Of a DNA stretch of 64,000 bases, positions 61,408 through 64,000 are shown piece after piece. The position numbers were made by a program, and so were the translations under genes. This stretch comes from Spirochaeta cellobiosiphila DSM 17781 (GTDB lineage Bacteria > Spirochaetota > Spirochaetia > DSM-17781), in assembly GCF_000426705.1 (NCBI RefSeq), contig NZ_KE384554.1:682841-746840 (forward strand), read 5' to 3'. Under the pieces are notes generated by a model that had not been told where the DNA came from, ran no database searches, and saw only the letters and a program-made list of their open reading frames with translations. Numbering within the stretch: the stretch's first letter is position 1; every line of letters begins with the position of its first letter.

Positions 61408-62397
61408 CTAGTAGCTTCTTTTAGGTATTTTTTGACCAACCCATATCATCTCTCCTGCAAGATTAATTACTGAGCCGTAAGTGAATCCATCAGTATTTAC
61501 AAAGGCAATGCCATCTTTAAATTTGCCAGCACTAGTAAATTGAGGCTCAATAACCCAATTACCTTCTTTATCCATATATCCAAAATGATTATACTTATCC
61601 GCAATTGCCACTAAACCATCAGAAAAAGGTTCATCTGAGACAAAGTTCATAGGAATTACAATCTCACCCTTTTTATTTATATAGCCTACCTTATCAGCAC
61701 CTTCAAATATACCCAATCGTATAGGAGCTAATCCTTCTGAGAAGTAAGTGGAAGACATTCGACGATCTGCGAATACGTCACAAACCCAACCATTAATCAC
61801 TTCCTCTCCCTCATGGTTAATATAGGCACTATAGCCATTATAATCATAGACATAAGCTAGCCCCTCAGAAAAGGCATTGGCAGTATAATAACCTTCATTA
61901 CCAATGACTTTTCCAGTCTCTAGTTCTATAAAGGTAAATTTCCCTTCATAAGGACCATTGGAATAATTCATTAAAACAATACCTTCATTGTAATCGAATA
62001 TTGGATCTTTGGAACTATAGAGGAAATTACCTTCTTTATCATATAAGTCATATTTTATAGCATGTCCATCCTTATCAATTCTTCCCATCAATCCCCCCTC
62101 TCGAGTCTCATGTATGACATCATAATTAAAATCTCTTAGAACATTAAACTGATTATCAATAAGAACTTGCTTACCATCTATTTTAACTACCTGGATCTGA
62201 CGATCAACATTATATTTTACTAAAGTTATTTTTAGTCGTTTTTCGAGATCTTTTATAATTATTTTACCATCAGTATTTATTACTGATTTATGCCCCTCAT
62301 TGAAGACTATAATTAGATCAGAAAAATCTTCAATCTGAGCACTACTACAGCTAATAAATAAAATTATTACTAAAGCTAAAAATATCTTCATTTTCAT
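61408..62397 (-). CDS. WG-repeat lipoprotein, putative immunity protein
   Basis: A 329-residue lipoprotein ('MKMKIFLALVIILFISCSSA', lipobox F-I-S-C). From about residue 150 it has WG-type repeats: 'EGLAYVYDYNGYSAYINHEG', 'KVGYINKKGEIVIPMNF', 'HFGYMDKEGNWVIEPQFTSA', 'FKDGIAFVNTDG'. The ATG overlaps the stop of the large upstream gene as TAATG (62396-62399 region), with AAGGAAGG eight bases before. The upstream protein ends in a peptidoglycan-hydrolase-like domain, so a periplasmic membrane-anchored protein made in step with it would suit an immunity role. WG repeats also occur in many non-immunity proteins. Confidence 0.82.
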   Translation of the reverse strand: MKMKIFLALVIILFISCSSAQIEDFSDLIIVFNEGHKSVINTDGKIIIKDLEKRLKITLVKYNVDRQIQVVKIDGKQVLIDNQFNVLRDFNYDVIHETREGGLMGRIDKDGHAIKYDLYDKEGNFLYSSKDPIFDYNEGIVLMNYSNGPYEGKFTFIELETGKVIGNEGYYTANAFSEGLAYVYDYNGYSAYINHEGEEVINGWVCDVFADRRMSSTYFSEGLAPIRLGIFEGADKVGYINKKGEIVIPMNFVSDEPFSDGLVAIADKYNHFGYMDKEGNWVIEPQFTSAGKFKDGIAFVNTDGFTYGSVINLAGEMIWVGQKIPKRSY

Positions 62398-64000
62398 TAG
62401 TTTACCTTCCTTGGTATATATATAAAATAATCTAGATCATCATCATCCCATGTCTTAAGAAATGCTGTTTGTGAATTCACATATCCATCAGCACTATAAG
62501 CACCTATATTACTGTAGTAAATATCTGTTAATTCCCCGCTTTCATTATTACCACCAGCAATGGGTGATATATGTCCACGACCCTCATCATTCTTCCAAGA
62601 AGTAAAACTTAACCCACCGGACTCTTGCCACCTTACAGCTTCCTCTGCACTTACTGATTGATAAAATCCATCTGGATTATTGTAATATTGTTGCTTCAAT
62701 TTATCGTTAATATCATTAGCATTATGCTCTCGATAACGATAATATTCTAAAAAGGAACCTCCATAAGCCTCAGAAAAAGTCGATGTATTAAAATTACAAT
62801 ATGTATCTGGTGGATTACCTAGAGTAAGATAGTAATCATCAACACTCATACCATCAGGAGCAAATATTTCCTCACGCTCGTTAACCATATGTATATCACC
62901 ATGAGAATAATAAGCTAAATACTTATACAATTTATGTCCTTCTTCATCTTTTGTATCCAAGAAGTATTGTTGTTTTCCTCCAGCAACCCATTTGCCTCTT
63001 GCTTCCCGATACGCTTGTAAATCATCTCCATGTACTTCATTGAAACCTGCCAAAAAGTTTTCCCCAACCATTCTATCACCTAAATCAGAGCCTCCATCTA
63101 CAAGATGATCTTGATAATAAGCTAAAGCATCATCCTTCATCCCTTGAATCCAGGAATCATAAGTTATAGGCTGTGTATTATCTATAAAAGGTATATCAAT
63201 ATCTAAGAAATCTTCTAATTTAGAGGTAGCGTTCTCTAACCAGTTTGCAGGTTCTGTATCCATTAAACCACGTTCAACTAATACATTGTATTGATCCTCT
63301 GTCTTTAGATAATTAAGCAGCATTTCCGGGGCATCCATACCTGCGACAGTTTTGTTGAAATCATTTTGCCCTTTCCATGACCAGTTGGCTGTATCTGTTA
63401 CATCAAGACCATCTGCTACACTATATTGCAACCCAGAAGTGGCCATTAATTGGGCTGCTTCTGTATTTGTAATCCCCATAATTCGAGCTAACCCAGTCTC
63501 TACATAACGACCAGTTGCTTTTTTATCATCATCACGAGATATTTCATCTATAACTTGTAGTAATATTTCTCCATTTTCATCATATAAATTGGCTTTACCA
63601 TCATACTCAAGGGATCCATCAGATAACAACTTCCAATAATCAGAAGAATTATCATAAGAAGCAGCAACATACTCATTAAAGTTATCCGCTCCTTTACTAT
63701 ATTCATATATATCCTTAAGAAGATTCCCATTTGCTCCAAGGAATTCCATTCCATATCTACTGTCATTGCCCATTCGAATAGACATCTCGGTATGAGCAGT
63801 AGCGGCTCTTTCTAATTCAGCCTTTTGGTCGGCACTGTTTTTATCACCATCTCGATAGGCTTCATGTTGTAAAACAACACCAGCCATAAGAGCACCATTT
63901 CTATCATTACCCAAGGTAGCTATATGTATAGTTCTTCCCCCATTAGCATTAGTGCTAGTCTCACCTTGTTCCCCATCTTCTATATCTCCACCAACAAGCA
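62397..64000 (-). CDS. Large polymorphic toxin-like protein, 3' end, with Cys/His hydrolase tip
   Basis: The frame is open to the window end ('GGDIEDGEQGETSTNANGG' lies just inside it), so at least ~534 residues are seen and the N-terminus is outside. An internal segment 'MAGVVLQHEAYRDGDKN...AAT AHTEMSIRM' is shared in style with large spirochaete surface or Rhs-like proteins. The last ~140 residues look like an NlpC/P60- or CHAP-like amidase: Cys in 'PPDTYCNFNTSTF' (codon 62796-62798), then 'SAEEAVRWQESGGLSF' and His in 'DEGRGHISPIAGG' (codon 62571-62573), 75 residues apart. I infer a secreted peptidoglycan-targeting effector; its stop overlaps the lipoprotein start. Delivery route is not visible. 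Confidence 0.65.
   Translation of the reverse strand, partial: LVGGDIEDGEQGETSTNANGGRTIHIATLGNDRNGALMAGVVLQHEAYRDGDKNSADQKAELERAATAHTEMSIRMGNDSRYGMEFLGANGNLLKDIYEYSKGADNFNEYVAASYDNSSDYWKLLSDGSLEYDGKANLYDENGEILLQVIDEISRDDDKKATGRYVETGLARIMGITNTEAAQLMATSGLQYSVADGLDVTDTANWSWKGQNDFNKTVAGMDAPEMLLNYLKTEDQYNVLVERGLMDTEPANWLENATSKLEDFLDIDIPFIDNTQPITYDSWIQGMKDDALAYYQDHLVDGGSDLGDRMVGENFLAGFNEVHGDDLQAYREARGKWVAGGKQQYFLDTKDEEGHKLYKYLAYYSHGDIHMVNEREEIFAPDGMSVDDYYLTLGNPPDTYCNFNTSTFSEAYGGSFLEYYRYREHNANDINDKLKQQYYNNPDGFYQSVSAEEAVRWQESGGLSFTSWKNDEGRGHISPIAGGNNESGELTDIYYSNIGAYSADGYVNSQTAFLKTWDDDDLDYFIYIPRKVN

Noticed and set aside
62397..64000. HEAYRDG as a metalloprotease motif
   Set aside because: It lacks the second His of HExxH and no downstream ligand is seen; treated as a family signature only.
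1..64000. tRNA and rRNA genes
   Set aside because: None was noticed on either strand by eye; a covariance-model scan would be needed to exclude a tRNA fully.

Overview
The window looks like chromosomal DNA of a free-living spirochaete (Spirochaetales-like), although no taxonomic marker gene is present. The base composition is AT-rich. The exported binding proteins end their signal peptides in the spirochaete style ('FAEGSQE' in the betaine-binding protein, 'FAGGAKEQ' in the zinc-binding protein). Gene content fits a saccharolytic, probably marine or salt-exposed organism: plant-polysaccharide (mannan) catabolism, glycine betaine uptake, trehalose synthesis and a hemerythrin chemoreceptor. I see no tRNA, rRNA, CRISPR array or intact transposase.

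Layout. 1-3.5 kb: the 3' end of one ankyrin-repeat gene and a complete second one. 3.5-5 kb: dusA flanked by two small proteins that resemble cyclic-dinucleotide receptors (ComFB-like and MshEN-like). 5-8.1 kb: a tightly coupled tldD-tldE-parvulin operon. 8.1-16.1 kb: an osmolyte block (proXVW glycine betaine importer, fused trehalose-6-phosphate synthase/phosphatase, GH15 hydrolase, MarR regulator). 16.1-18.9 kb: copper efflux (csoR, copA) with a CopZ-like domain fused to the end of CopA that has its own internal ribosome binding site. 19.4-21.4 kb: a MarR / flavin reductase / DOPA-dioxygenase-like operon behind a 42-bp palindrome. 21.4-29 kb: ilvA with a hairpin-rich leader, then zinc uptake (znuA; zur-znuC-znuB), with the same 15-bp dyad upstream of both zinc units.

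29-54.9 kb: mostly housekeeping and sugar metabolism. It holds a LysE-type exporter behind a structured leader, a YitT protein, a J-domain protein, a domain-permuted GH3 enzyme, an amino-acid permease fused to a PTS EIIA domain, pth, queG, a SMUG1-type uracil-DNA glycosylase and a phosphohexomutase. A complete beta-mannoside phosphorolysis operon follows (GH2, two GH130 enzymes, an AGE-family epimerase) with a divergent AraC regulator, then a universal stress protein, a chemoreceptor with a C-terminal hemerythrin, DAHP synthase, an RlmL-like methyltransferase and rbgA with a small membrane protein.

55-64 kb: an accessory region that looks different. It starts with a 22-bp tandem repeat and a perfect 16-bp inverted repeat, then carries, on the minus strand, a series of pairs in which a large-protein C-terminal module is followed by an exported protein or lipoprotein whose start codon overlaps the module's stop. 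The rightmost module, part of a gene that runs off the window, has a plausible Cys/His peptidoglycan-amidase-like tip and is coupled to a WG-repeat lipoprotein. The two inner modules are frameshifted and begin with a shared linker. This is the layout of a polymorphic toxin locus with displaced toxin/immunity cassettes, and it is the most interesting part of the window.
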